NCBI GenBank assembly: GCA_933228895.1
Contig: OW121855.1
Span: forward strand, 32,688,698-32,752,697
Direction of reading: 5' to 3'
DNA: 64,000 bases
DNA from: Platycnemis pennipes
Taxonomy: Eukaryota > Arthropoda > Insecta > Odonata > Platycnemididae
A program made the position numbers and the translations under genes. Shown one piece after another: positions 45,131 through 59,049 of this stretch (position 1 is its first letter; each line of letters starts with the position of its first letter). Below the pieces are notes generated by a model. It searched no databases. It worked only from the letters and a program-made list of their open reading frames with translations, and was not told the DNA's origin.

Positions 45131-47639
45131 ATAACAAAAGAGAAAGGAATTGATTCATTTCACGTGCAATGTAGAGAGGTGGTTCATTCAGCCATCGAAG
45201 GGCTAATGAAGTAATTTCTTCCAGTCTAGAACGAAGTGTCGGGGGCAGCAATGTTCATAAGGCCGGTCGATTTAGAATGAAAAAGACGTGGAGGGTACTT
45301 TTTGGAAAAAAATACATTTGGATAACGCCTTCAGCCTGTCCACAAACAACTAGTGTAATATATTAGATATATAATTTCCATATTAAGAGGAACTGGTGAG
45401 AATCAGTTGAGACGATAGACATTAAATTTGGTTGTCAAATATTAGAATAGGTGCAGAATATATGCATATGCATTGAGTTTTGAGTGAAAACTGATTTTAT
45501 CATAAGAATCATAGAGAAATGGGAACTTTAATTAGCAGAAAAAGCTTTTTTGAAAGAGAAAGGGAATGAATGTAGTTATTACTGAATAAAAATGTAAGCT
45601 TTTGTAGCAGTAAAAACCTTGATATAAATACAAAACGGCCACGAAATCCAACAAGAAGTTACCTGTTGGTATGCACAATAGAAGAACTTCCACTTCAAGG
45701 AACCCACAGAGGAAATTCTGAGGCCTTGATACTGCGTGTGTAGCGTTGCGCGTTCGCGAAGCTCGGCATTTAAGAAAGGAGGACGAACGTACGGTTAAAG
45801 AATTTCAATATTTTTAATTTGTTGAATATTTGAGAAGAAAATCATAGATGAGAGAAAAACAAACGAAGAAGTGCTGACCTTCGAGTATAAGAAAAGGATG
45901 CTGTTGGGAGATATTGGAATGGGACAGAAGAAGTGAATTGTGGGAGTACTGCGAGGAATTGGAATCCTGAAATTTGACATTGAGGGGAGAATAGTACGTG
46001 AAAGGAGATCGGGAGACATGAATTGTTTTTTAATAGTATTATGGCAACAACAGAAACGTATGTAGAGGAGTAAGGCTTGGATTAGTGCTTGATCACAGGG
46101 ACATTAACGGGATAAGAAGACGTTGATAATCTGCCTAAAAGTGTGCCATTGTTGGTGGAACATCGATGTTGATGAAATGAACTCCAAAGACTGTACTTTA
46201 AGGGAAAGTTTTTGAAGAGGAAGTACATCCATGTGGTCAACATTTCTCACCACATGGTGCGTTAGCTCATCAACCTTGCCCCATGTATTCACAGAGAAAA
46301 TTTTAGGAAAGTACGCACTTCACCTAGAAGTGACAACGGATAAGGTTGCGATGAAGCACACATCTAGTCTCACTCTGAATAACCTCAAAGTTTGACCGAA
46401 CATTAATCATAAGTTAATGCCACGCTGTGCGCAAACTTAATGCAGCATCAGCTACGGGAAAATGAAGTTTCCTCCCTTCAGCGATAGATCACACCAAAAT
46501 AGTTGCTCAGTACACGCTCTGCAAAGAGATCACTTATAAATAATTACTAAAAATTAAAATGAAAAGGCACACGTAATTAAGGCTCCGAACGGAGATTTAC
46601 ATATTAATTAAACCTGCCTAAACGTAAAATATTAAGTTCGAAGAAGTTAACGAAATGATAAAACTTGGATATGAATAATACATTAATTGTAGGAAGAAAC
46701 TCAGAGATAGTTCTAAATGGCACCAAAGCAAAAATGTGCTTAAACGCGAAGGAAAAATCTGGGTCAAGATTGAAGAGAGAATATCACCAGATTCCAAAGC
46801 CCGCAGCTATTTCTGCAACGCAAAATTTTGAAAAATTGCGAAAGTTTGCAACAAAGGTTGCATCAGCGTATATAATTGAGTAGTTGTCATTAAATGAATT
46901 CGCTCCAACCCTATGCTCACCTACTTCAACGGATTAGGGAAAAAAAAACATTTTGGAGGAAATGAAGTGGGAATTAGTCCCAAGTGCAGCACTTCTGGGC
47001 CATCCGACACAGGAGTCCCTTTTCCCACGCTTGACCCGGAGTGTCCCAATTCACTCTGACCCATTCGCCGTGTCCCAAACCACCACCTGCCCTTGGCACA
47101 GGCTTTACTTCTCTCATTCCCACTCCATCTCTCACAGCATTGACCAAATCTGCACCGTGGGAATCCGCTAGGTGTCCCGCCCTAAAAATCCAACATGCAG
47201 GTCATCAGATGTTTTTTACTCCTCCCATAACTCTTCCCACGCTTAGTCTCCAATGCTCGGCCACCTCACAGCTCCCATCGGCTTTCCGCTGCAGAGGGAC
47301 GAAAGTTCTCGGGACGACCGGTTGGTGACGGCAGGGTAGAGAGACTCAAGAAACCACTTTCGTCGGTCCAAGTATAACATCAGCGCTGAGCCCCCGAATT
47401 TTGAGCGGGTCTGCGGCGACCTTCTTTCTCTTCCTGCTTCCGTGCCCCCATGCCCCACGCATCCCTTATTTCCCAAAATTCTCACAATCACATACATCTC
47501 CGAGGGCAACGGGCGGGTCAATAATTGCTCCAAAGAGGGTGATTTGTGGGAAGGTGGTAGAGTTGGAGGATTATTCCACAGTGTTTCCACCGCTTAACGT
47601 AGGCTTGGATGGACATATATTTCTTCCTACGACCCCATC

Positions 47640-48640
47640 TTTTTCAAAAGGAGTCCTTCTTTAGTTCTACATATTTCCCACTTTTTATCAATCTAGTCAG
47701 ACTAACTGTTCTTCTCCTACCTATCTTAGCCAAAATCCTTTCCTCTATCACGTAACATCCCCACATTATTACCTGCTCCATCCAATTACCCCGCCTTATT
47801 CTGATTTTATCGACTAACTTATTTTCTTCCACTACCATTTCGAGCATTTCCTCGCTTGCCTTCTTTTAAACCTACCTAACCTTCTCCATAACTTCATCTC
47901 AAAATTGCAATGCATATTTTCATCTTCTTTCTTTACGGTTCATGTTTTAGCGCTATACAATGGCGCAATGGACCACAATGTTTGGCATAACTGCAAGCTA
48001 CGAGTGGAGTGTTTTAATTCTCACAATGTGCTTTCTTATTTTAGAATTTAGTGCTCCATACATTACCCACAACAGCAGAGGTTTCCGAGTGCTCCACATT
48101 ATATATTTTGCTAATATTAACGAGACTAGTTCTTTTCTGCTTGTAAAATATTCACCAACGTCATTCATCTCGCTGCTGTTTTATCAATGTTCGTGCAAAA
48201 TATTTCCCATGGAACTAAATTTCTAAGCCTACCCTATACTATGGCTTCTCTCATTTAAATAAATTAAATCTTGCCTTTTTTCTTCTGTAAAATCCCATTG
48301 CCTTAGTTTTACTATGTCTGTAGGATGTGTGTGTCATTTCCATTTGCTCAGTTTGCGTACTTGAAGCTGACCTGGATTTCCGCGAGTACTTCTCCTGGCT
48401 CACCCTCTTCTTTAACGTTTTTCTGACATATTCCACGATTTTGGAAGTTTCCATTCTGAATGAACGTCGAAGCTCGCTAAAGTATTGGAGGACAGTGGAA
48501 ATTATCAATGAAAATTGTGCTCATGTTTGGCGTGACTGCATGCTACGAGTTGAGTGTTTTAATGCTCATAAAGTGCTTTCACATTTTCGCATTTAGTGCT
48601 CCATACAGTACCCACAACAGCGGCGGTCTCCGAGTCATCG
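47640..48640 (-). pseudogene. Decayed non-LTR retrotransposon C-terminal region with internal duplication
   Basis: Minus strand: EMLEMVVEENKLVDKI, then RIRRGNWMEQVI and RRRTVSLTRLIKSGKYVEL match the RRRGNWIGHIL...GRPR..Q end of these elements. Further up, KTKAMGFYRRKK matches KTKVMRFRRTKR. A block of about 111 bases occurs twice in direct order (47979-48090 and 48525-48635). Confidence 0.6.
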
Positions 48641-48649
48641 AAAACATCA

Positions 48650-50990
48650 CCAGATTTGAGAACACATCATGAAGGCTGTCCAAGGACGCCAAAGTACTCT
48701 CGCTGAGTGATGCGTGAGTTATTCTTGCTTGGATATGTATTATAACTGCAAGCAAATAGCTTGATATTTTATCAGTCCCTCTGGTTTTGCTCTTGTTACT
48801 TTTCTATTATGCAGTATTATGTTCGCCCTTCCGGGACGTCTGCAGGTACTATTAATAAGGTTCCCTAATATTTTAGCATTTGTATTAATTAAAAAAAATT
48901 AGCATTAGAGTTCACCTGCTTTCCTTGTCCGTCAATGAAATTCCTAACGGCAAAACTTTATCAAAAATGTTTGTGAATTAGAGCGATAATTATACCAAGG
49001 GAGTAAACTCATTAAGATGAATGTAAAATACTCTCGCAGAATGATATCGGAAACAGCTTATGCATTTTCCTGTCAACAGTTCCATGTCCTCATACTATTC
49101 ATTCTACCACGTATCAATCGAACCATTTTTTCCACATTTTTTTCGTAATTATTTTCCTCCTGCCACATTTTCGACACTGTTCAACGGTCTTCATTATTCT
49201 ACTCATGATCATTAGTTAACAATTCTTAGACGAGTTTGACGTAGCTCTCCTCTAGATTCTCCCATGAAATAACCACTTCACATTTTCATAATATATCTAT
49301 TTCGAATCCTTCACTACTTGCTCAACATATCTCACGTGAGGTATGCCTTCGCCATTGCCTTTTTCTTTACCGCAATTTCCATTTCTATAATCTTAACAGA
49401 AAATTCCCGCATCCCTTATTTAAGACTTTTTCATCTCACAACCCTAGCCCTGAAAGCTATATCTTTATTCAGACCATATATGCATATTTAAAATTTACCT
49501 CCATAGTTTTACCCAATAACATGGCATTGTAAGTTAAAAACCCTTAAACCAATTTGAATTTAATGGTATATTTAATAGCAGCTAGATTTTGAAGAAAAAC
49601 GTAACGAATAGCCAAATATTTATGCAATCATAAAATGAATAACGAATGATCAAAATATTATAGCACCTTCAGCATAAGAAAGAAAATGTTCGTCTCTTAT
49701 ATCTTATAATTACGATATTTTTGTTGAAAGGGCATTAAATATCATGAAATAAAAGAAGATAAACTTAGCATAGAATTGATCGTCATATTGCTGGCGTCAT
49801 TGAGGTATATATCGCAATGGCTGGAGCAGTATTCATTCCGGATGTCCGTAATTGGTAATTAAAAACAGTTATGAGTGATTTTTAAGGTAATCTGCTACAG
49901 ATGTTATTTATGCACAAAATGATTGCAGTGTTCATATTTTATATGCAATGAAGTTGATTGCCATAAAGTTATCTCACTTAATTTAAAAGAGAATATTAGG
50001 TATAGATTTAATGAATTTATTGAACGCTAGCATTTTACATTTTTCACTATTAATACCGAAAACATTCCAATTAAAATACGAAAGTCTATTTATTCATTCG
50101 GAAATATTTAAAAGTAGATAATTACCAATAGAAGTGATACAGATTTTCTGTGTTCGTATTTCATTTGATGAAGTGATGCTATTTTTTCAATTTAGAAAAA
50201 TAACTTCTGCTTTATTACAATAACTTTTCACAATGGAGACCATGAGGAATGAAAACAACTGTGTCACTTTTGACATTAAACATCGCCAAAGGGACGAGCG
50301 AGTCCAAATTGATTAATTTTTTGACGGACCCATAAAACTCACACAGCACTCCAAAAGATAATTCCTCTTTTCTATAAAGCAGGCATTACTCATACGTATC
50401 CAAGAATGACAAGCAATAAATATGCGTCCGAGGTCTATTGCCGTGAACAGACATATAATAAATAATCCGGTTCTTTTTAGGTTCGTCTATTTGACCAGGT
50501 CTGAGAATGGAAATATTGGAAGTGACCACACATAAATTAAAGACTGACGTGCGTGTTGTGGTTCACAGAGAGTAGCCATGTCCTGACGTCTCCTTGAGGG
50601 CATATTGAAAACGATTTTTCATGGCCTCCACCGCAAAACGTCTTCGTTAAAACAGGAATAAAAATGAATTTCATTCACCTTTCATCATTAAACCACATTC
50701 AAACCACCGAGTTCAAAATTAGACCCTGTCAAGTGCTTGAACAAAGTACCGAGAAGAGATATTCTATTTCTATTATTTCCAGAATAAGTTCCTACCAGTT
50801 GCCGTGACGCGAAACTTTAAACTTGCGAAACTTATTCGTAGCCATTCATTTTTTTACGTCATCCCGACAAATCGCTAGGGGATTTCTCTCTCAAAATTCA
50901 AATTAGGACGTTAATAACTTCTTGGGCGTCATTCAATTCATCGTTCAATCGTATTGCACACATTTTTTCTGCAAGTATCTCGACGTAACG
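48650..50990. other. AT-rich intergenic DNA, nothing recognised
   Basis: No open frame with a domain, no promoter boxes and no repeat that I could pair within the window. Confidence 0.5.
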
Positions 50991-50999
50991 ACCACCTTA

Positions 51000-51979
51000 A
51001 GCCCATTCTACAATGGACGTAAGCCGTAAGACGTAAGCCGTAACACTTAAGACGTAAGGATTTCCTTACGACAGGCAATCTCCAATGCTGACGTATGCTG
51101 TAAAAATATCGACATCGATCGCGGTACATTCGGAAGCACTCCGGTCGTATATACATGGATATTGAAGACAAATGAGTGTCGATTTTTTCTGGCGTAGAAT
51201 GAGAACACTGTCAACAAATATACTGTTGTGATAAAGTTTTCGAAAATGAACGCAAAGATTGCCGCCACTGCTTCAACGTTGATTATCGTAATGGGGGCAG
51301 GTGTAGTAACAGCTTTGCATGTCCATCAATCGAAAATACGCAAGACTAGGAGAAGGTGTGGGTCCATCCCATTTCGCAGGCAACATGAGAACAATCCATG
51401 GTGCCCATAACAACCTATGCCATGAATGAACCAGGAAGGTTGACAGCAAAACAATCTTTGATTTACATAATTTCTTAAGGTGTAGCCTTTCATCTTATCA
51501 TAGAATTACAACTGACCATGCCACTGAGTTTTTGACATTTTGGACGATATTGGTGGGTGTCGATCAGTATATGCCATTTAAAACCTACAAGACCACTAAT
51601 CAGCCAAATAAACCAAGAAACTGGTTCACACAATAAAGATTTAGTTAGAATGTGGGATGAAACAATCCAAATATTATTCAATGAGGTATCAGTTAATAAT
51701 AGGCTCGTCTAAACTCGCCATCTTTCAAATTCACGACCAAAGATCATTTCAAATACGTCCGCAATTCTTCCCAAGTCAAAAAAACTTCCACAAAAGCAAT
51801 AACCCGTGACTGACACCGGCAGTAGTAATGAGGCGCTCTGATTGGCCAACCGTAAGACGTAAGACGTAGAGATGGGACTTGGCCATGTCCCTTACGACAG
51901 CTCCTTACGTCTTACGACAGCCCTTACGACAGCTCTTACGGCTTACGTCTTACGGCTTACGCCCATTGTAGAATTGCCT
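51000..51979. mobile_element. 980-bp PIF/Harbinger-type element
   Basis: The TIRs are AGCCCATTCTACAATGG / AGGCAATTCTACAATGG with TTA target duplications at 50997-50999 and 51980-51982. Both subterminal regions are arrays of CGTAAG words (left about 51011-51060, right about 51855-51961), probably binding sites. Between them, 51228-51410 (+) encodes a 60-residue frame ending KTRRRCGSIPFRRQHENNPW, similar to the R-R-W-V-x-P start of Harbinger nucleases. The rest of the gene is lost. Confidence 0.75.
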
Positions 51980-54199
51980 TTAGACCCTATCCTTATTGGT
52001 AGCCCGATCAGAATGACTGAAGAGATAGGATGTCTCTCTTATCGTAACCCCCCGGATAAATTTTGTCGTCCAAATACTCCTTCCATCATTGTACATTCTA
52101 GACAAACAATAAAACAACACGTCATAACGTTGGAACCACTGTTAACGGCTGAGAACACCTATTTCCCTGGTGCTTACGGCAAGCCCAAGCTCTAAAAATG
52201 CCTTTCCATTTGCACATCGATTGTGGCGGTTTTATTACTTCGATAAGACGACTTTTCCCGTAAACGACTCTATTATCGATTTAGCCATTCAGTTCCCTAG
52301 TCACATCCAGGGCCCTTCTGGGAAGAGTCTTATGTATGCATGTAAACGGCCTAAAGAGCCGATTAAAAAAAAAGCATTTGCGGGAATAAAGGTGGAACTA
52401 CCATCAAATTCTATGGGAACGTTTAATAAATGTTCTCATCCCAAAATACACAAATGTTTGAACCGAGGAACAGTAAACCCTCAATTTCATATTATCGCCC
52501 TTCGACTACTTTGAATGGTATCTAACACGTAACTAAGGTGAATATGGATTATATCTAAATGTAAAGCCGGTCGGCTCCCCTTATATGAAAGAAAAAGGTT
52601 ATTTAAATATGAAATTGACACTCGGGGATTGGATTAATTTGGGATTGATAATATTAATGTTTTTAATATAATAAGTTATGGGATAGTTGTTAGTAAATCT
52701 TGGTAAAGGCGTGACTAGAATAAGCGAACAATTTCGGTTACAGAGCAAATACGATAACCGCATAATTACAAAACATTACCTTCGGAAAAATCCGCATTTG
52801 GATTATGTTATCGCTTACTTTGCCTTACTTAGAGAAGAATATACCTGGTTGACAATCGGATTCAAAACATTATAACAATGCGTCTTGAATTGCAACCTTT
52901 GGAACGCACAGAGAGTGTTGTAAAGATCGCCCTAGATGCTTCTAACTAGAAATCTTCTAGATGACTTCTGGACGAAGTTTCATTGTGAAGAGCTCTTATA
53001 TTTGAGGAAATGTATTCTGATGCATATAGCAATGTATTCTAAAACAGTGCAACAGTATAACCTGTTAGAGGAATAAGGTTTGGAATCATTGTCCCATCAT
53101 AGGTTTAATAAAGCATGAAAAATAAGTAAAGCAGAGATTGATTCAAAATTAGATATTACAGGTGGCTAGTACAATAATAGATAAAAATAGTTTACATGAA
53201 AGTTATCAGGAGAATGCTGATGGTCAATGAATATTTTGTTTTCTTGCAAGTATGCATAGAACTCCACATGCACAATGCATGGGTCTAATCATTCTTGCAT
53301 GTTTGAAAGTGACCAATAATATTTGTATGCATCACATTCGTGCAATATCTGTATGTCATGGTATTAATAGAAGTAGGGGGCTGTAGTGTATGTAATATCG
53401 CCGTTTTCACGCAGTAATTCAATTATTAACATTTATAACGGTAGTGTAGTAACTAACCATAAGATTGTTCCCTCGTCTATCATGTATGTCTGTTTGTGAA
53501 AGCACCTTCTGTCAAGCACCCTTTTGGTAAATCGAAGGGTACAATGTAGATATAGATTCTTTGAGGTCCGAGAGTTTACTCGGAAGACAGCGAGAGATAA
53601 AGGGTACAAAATAACTTTTTTCTTGTCTTCTATCCCAGCACGATTCTTTAATCCTTATAAAACAGTAGAAAACTACTGTAGGGCACACCGTCACCCTTGT
53701 ATGCTCACGAATGTGTACCTCAGCTCTTCCGTGATACAGGCCCCATAGGGTTCCATATTTCCATCCGCTTAATTCAACCTTATTTGGTTATTTACCAGAC
53801 GCGCGGGCATTGATTTGAAAAATATATACCTACTCATTCACTTGTACACCAAAGGCCGTAAAGATTTCATGACTTTTCGTACTCTTTCGCTTCGCTGAGA
53901 GTCATGCTTCGGGAGATTTATTTTTCATATCCGAGGAGAGATGAAAATTTTCCATGATTGCTTCCGATGCACACACAAAAAATCATCAGTCAATTTAATG
54001 AAATGGCGAAATTTAACGAAAAGCTCTGCTCACATTGCCTCGAGACCTACGAGAGGGATTCTGGCCCCTTGTCTCATTGGGCGAGCTGAACAAATTCACG
54101 CGCTAAAATGTAAACATATAGTACAGATATCCTTCAGCTGTCCATGAAATACACTTCCATTGGTGACCATGAAAAAACTTTATTCCTTGAATGGAATTT

Positions 54200-56830
54200 C
54201 TCATATGTGAGGCAAGCTGGTTTTTAGACTATATCTAAATATGCTTAGTTCACCCTCTTTATTTCTAGGAAATTATTATTATCAGTATTCTACGGGTGAA
54301 TGTAGGTTTAAATGGACTTTCTCCATCCTTCTCCACACCCACATATCAAAAGCCAAAAGTCTATTTTCATCTTTTTTTCGCAAAGCCCACGTTTCCGTCC
54401 CATATTGTGCAACGCTCCATATTAAACTTGTCACTAGTCTTTTCTTCACCTCCCCAACTCAACGTCCCTGTCATTAGTTCACGCCTACGAGTAAAAGCTT
54501 ATTTTGCCAATACAATTCTCCTTCTCACTTTAATGCTGCTATCCCCTTTTTCTTCCAACACATTACCTTGATAGCTAAATTGTCTACCTGCTCTAGCTTC
54601 TGACCTCCTACTTCTATCGTTATACTGGCCCTTTTTGTTCTTTAAAATCGCATTACTTTCGTTTTATTCTGGTTTATCTTCATTCTGTATCTTTCGCACT
54701 GTCCCTGCAATGCATCCAGCATTTTTTACAAGCCACGGGCTGACTGGCTGATAAGCGCTTGGTCATCCGCAAACCTCACTAATTTTATCGATTTTCCCCC
54801 GACCTTTACTCCAGCCTCCAGCTCATCCCAAGCCTCTCTCACCATTTCCTCCGAGTATATGTTGAAAGGAATCGGCGATAACGGACAGCCCTGCCTAACT
54901 CCCCTCCCTATTGTGGCCCAATCCGATTCTCCATCGGCTACTCTCACGTGCGCCTTCTTCGCCATGTATAAATTATGGATCAGTCTTCTGTCTCTCCAGT
55001 CTACTTCTATCTTCCGCAATATTTCCCTTAACTTGTCCCATCTCACTCTGTCGAACACCTTATCGAAATCAACAAAGCACGCGAATACATCCTGATTGTA
55101 TCCTAGATTCCTTTCCACTAGTACTCTCATCACTGCAATCGCATCCCGAGTGGCCCTCCCCTTCCGAAATCCAAACTGATCCTCACCTAGGAATTCGTTT
55201 GCTCTCTTTTCCATTCTCCTATTGATGGTTCTAAGCACTACCTTTGTCGTATGAGAAATCAAACTTATCGTTCTATAGTCTTCACATTATTTTGTCACTC
55301 TCTTTAAGGTATAGGCATCAGCACGGTTTTTACAAAATCCTCGGGCCAAGCCTCCTCGTATGTTCTACAAACAAGTTCATAAAATCTGTCCCTTCCCACT
55401 CTACCTAGGTTTTTCAGAAGCTCAGCTGGGATGTTATCTATCCCCACCGCTTTACCTGCCTTCATTTCTTGCAGTGCCTTCTCTATCTCACTATCCAGTA
55501 TTCCGGGGCCCACGTCATCCTCATCTACGTCCTTTTCCTCTTCAATGTCCAAGTTCCTAGGCCTATTTTCGCTATCACACAGTTCCTCAACATATTCCCT
55601 CCGACGAAGCCGGATCTCCTCCGGTTCCATTGCTAAATTTCCCCTTCTGTCTTTGATGCACGTGACCATTTTCCATTTCTTGATTCCCGATAACATTCTA
55701 ACCTTGTGATGATGTAGTCTAGTTGTTAACTTCCAGTATCACCCGGCATTTCCCATGTGTACCTACGCCTAGGGTGGTGTTTAAACCACGTGTTTGTAAT
55801 CACTAAATTATTCCTCCTACAGAACTCCACTGCTTTCTCGCCCCGGTCATTTCTTACACCCAGCCCATACTCCTCTGCTTCACTTCCGTCCCTCCCTTCC
55901 CCTACTACAGCGTTCCAATCTCCCATAACTATTAGGTTCTCCCTGCCCTTTACTTTACCGATTAATTCTTCCAACTGGTCTTATACTTCGTCTACTTCCT
56001 CTTCTCTGTCCCCTTGTCGACATCCAAGCCTGTACTATGACTGCATTCGCCGGCTTCGCTTTGATTTCGATAGCCAGTATTCTATCGCTTACCAATTCCA
56101 CATACAATACCCTTTTTCCTAATGTTGCATTCAATGCAACTCTACTCCCCGCTGGTTCTCTTCCCCTCCACTGCATATAACCCTGTACCTTTCACTCTAG
56201 AAGTCCCCGTTGTCTCTCCATCTTACTGCGCTTAATCCCAACAAATTGATCTCTCCCCTCTCCATTTCACGCTTAATATTTTCTAGTTTACCTGTCCTTA
56301 ACATCGTCCTAACGTTCCATGTCCCGATCCTTAGTATTGTTTCTCTCTTCTCTGGTTTCTTCTTCGCCGCCGCTGCTGCTGCCGTTGCTGTTGTCTTTCT
56401 TTTCGTGCAAGGATTTCGTGCGATGATGACCGGAGAGTCCTTGTTTACCCTGCTGCCGGGCACGAAACCCGTCCGACTAATTTTTTCCCGGACCCCGTAG
56501 TTGCCAGGATTCAATTCTGTATTGTTCTAGTGCATTATGTTCTTGTGATAGTTCAATTGAGGTGGTTTCCCGTTGCCTGCATCAATAATGTTTTTAACGT
56601 GACACCATGACTTGATAGGCCGCCCCACTTGGGTCAGACGCCTTCTCACAGCCGCCTCACTGAGGAACAGAGGCTGCGAGCACGGTACGTGGACTACCTT
56701 TTGTCAGGCTCCTACCCTTCGACCTATCTGGCATGGGTACCCTACCAGAAGCAATATTAGTTGCTCCCGCCAGCGCAGCTCTAGGGGTCCCGGGAACACG
56801 CAAGCCCCAATCCCCACCACGACAAGGCGT
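54200..56830 (-). pseudogene. Non-LTR retrotransposon with AP endonuclease and reverse transcriptase, degraded
   Basis: 5' UTR-like DNA (about 56830-56520) is followed by the endonuclease: RIGTWNVRTMLRTGKLENI (about 56320), then VMGDWNAVVGEG and RNDRGEKAVEFCRRNNLVIT (55974-55726). Reverse transcriptase follows in 55696-55304 (KAVGIDNIPAELLKN) and 55262-54726 (EDQFGFRKGRATRDAI, DFDKVFDRVRWDKL, GVRQGCPLSP, RFADDQ). The catalytic FADD is intact. Frameshifts at about 56180, 55960, 55720, 55300 and 54725 break it, so it is not autonomous. It resembles the elements often mislabelled craniofacial development protein 2; the clade was not fixed. An Ala-coding GCN run lies near 56370-56395. Confidence 0.8.
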
Positions 56831-57771
56831 AGTCAATGGGGAAGGGTTCTAGGAAATAAAATGCCATTAAAAAAATTATCGTATACAATTTAAATTGAGA
56901 AAAATGAGAAATTTTAACCATGATTAAAAAAACCCTAATTGAAGCATTAAGAAATAACATTACCAAAAGAATTTATCCTCAAGAATTCTAGCTTTGTTTT
57001 TCAAATTTTTAAATGAATGACGGAAGGATTAGTCTTCAGTTGCGCCTTTTATTATTGACCTATATTTTAAAGCTCAAAATAGTATTAAATGAAGTACTTT
57101 TTACAATGAACAACTAGAGTAGTTTTATAACTACTGATCATTTTTTATCATCTATTAAACTCGCATTTTTAAACTATCAGATGACAATAGGATAGAGGTA
57201 GTTGAAATGACGGTTTGATGACAGAAAAAATGACAAACAGAGAGAGAAACAAAGTTTATCCTGACCAGGTAGGAGAGGATGTTCCAGAACGACAATCCAA
57301 AGGAGATTAAATGAATAGATAAATGTTTAAGAATAGACGGGAGAGAGTTAGAAAGGAACGTAAAGCGAGGTGTTAATGATGGTGCATAGGATGCACAAAT
57401 ACGCGCACTCATAGAATAAATAATAGTTAAAAAGTTGCTCAAACTTCAGCCAAACGTGCCCAAAAAAATGGTGAATGGTAAAATATGTGGCGTAAAAACT
57501 TAAATATGTGGTACTCTGCCTCAAAACTTTCATCATTTTCCGCACCACAATCCTTCGAAATGATACCGCACAAGTAAATTGATAAATTTAAGATAAATGC
57601 TATGAACACTCATTATTAAATATTAAACGAGTGTTGAATGGGTTTAGATTGAAAAATGACTTGTGAAGATAGAATTTTATCCATTAGTAGCCTTTTAATT
57701 CCCATTGTCGGAGATAGAATCAATTTAGAGTAGGCACGTCATTCACCTGGCCTGATTATTCTCATGCCTTA

Positions 57772-57794
57772 CCTACCTACCTACCTACCTAATT
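57772..57794. repeat. (CTAC)n microsatellite
   Basis: Five or so perfect CTAC/ACCT units in a row, in TTACCTACCTACCTACCTAC. Confidence 0.9.
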
Positions 57795-58769
57795 GTATAA
57801 ATCAGGCATATTTGAGGAGATGCAATTTAAAGGATAATCGTACAAGTTTTCTTCATTCTCGAATGTTGTTTTATTTTTCTTTACTCAGATAAAGACATTT
57901 ACTAGGAATAGAGGAAGTATCAATGCATCAAAACCTCAATCAAAGTATGTCAAAAACCTCGGAAGTATTACAATAATAACTAGTAAGACCTTCATAAGGC
58001 CACTTACACAGAGAAGATTCCTATGAAAGATAAACATTCATAAATACTTTGTTCTTTACTGAATCGTAGAGTTATTTAATTTAGCTCGTCTAGGAAATTT
58101 GAAATAGTTTTATGATAAGGACTGTGTTAGCTGTAGTGGCCTGACTTGAGGTCCTATGTCTCACTTTTTAGCCTAAAATTGCTACACAAAAGGGCATAGA
58201 CGCAAAATATCTGTTATGAGTAACACCGTTTGACTTTTTGGCAATGAATTACGTTTTTTTAACAAAGCCTAACACTCCAAGGATCGCTCAAATTGCCAAC
58301 CGATACGTCACGCGAATATTTCTGCCGTGGGCACGAGGCAGTTCAAATTTACGATCAAGTGACTCGAGTGAAGCATTCCAGAGACGAAGTTTGGGATGAA
58401 GCACGACTTTGGAATGGAGAGAATTCCGAACGGCAACGGAAATAAGCCACGGAAAAAACTCCTCTGAAATGAGATTTGGGAGTGGATGAGGACAAACGGC
58501 GAGTCGGGAGGGAGTGGGGAGGCGGAGGGGAGACGCCTCCCTACCACTGATCGATTGATCGCTTCATCGAACTCCGTGTTCAAACGGATTCCCCAAATGA
58601 CATTCCGTGTGAGCGCTGAAGTCTGATCTCATACTCGTTTCCAAACTACTTTCTCTGGGCACGGATATATAGGCCACTAGTATGTGTGATACGTACGAGG
58701 AAGGTATGATAAAGGAATTACAGTGTATGCATAGAAAATAAGGAAGATTTTTCAAAGGCCGTTCTGATA

Positions 58770-59047
58770 ATTGTATTAGTGTTACGAGTTTAATAGAATA
58801 AATGAGATGGGAAATACTATCAGAACGCAGGTTAAAATTTAGGTTAAATCTTTTACGTTATTTCGAAGATGAATTTTTTACGGATGACGTTAGATATATA
58901 TTAAGAACCCCTGCGTATTATGCTATGTTTGATCAGATTAACAAGATTAGAGAGATAGATTATCGCACCGATAAATTTAAAATGTCATTTTTCCCGCGTA
59001 CCATTGTAATTAGAACACAATGGGCAGCACAGCAATGGGATAGGTAG
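58770..59047 (+). pseudogene. 3' end of a second type of non-LTR retrotransposon
   Basis: VTSLIE then a stop, MRWEILSERRLKFRLNLLRY and finally FKMSFFPRTIVIRTQWAAQ. The pattern V.S.L..L.W..L..RR...RL, ending SFFPRTI..WN, is typical of the C-terminus of I/Jockey-like LINE reverse transcriptases. 5'-truncated; the final 81 codons are still open. Confidence 0.6.
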
Positions 59048-59049
59048 AT

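Noticed and set aside
52170..52514. 114-codon open frame beside the Harbinger element
   Set aside because: No domain recognised and composition close to surrounding DNA. Possibly a remnant, but not supportable.
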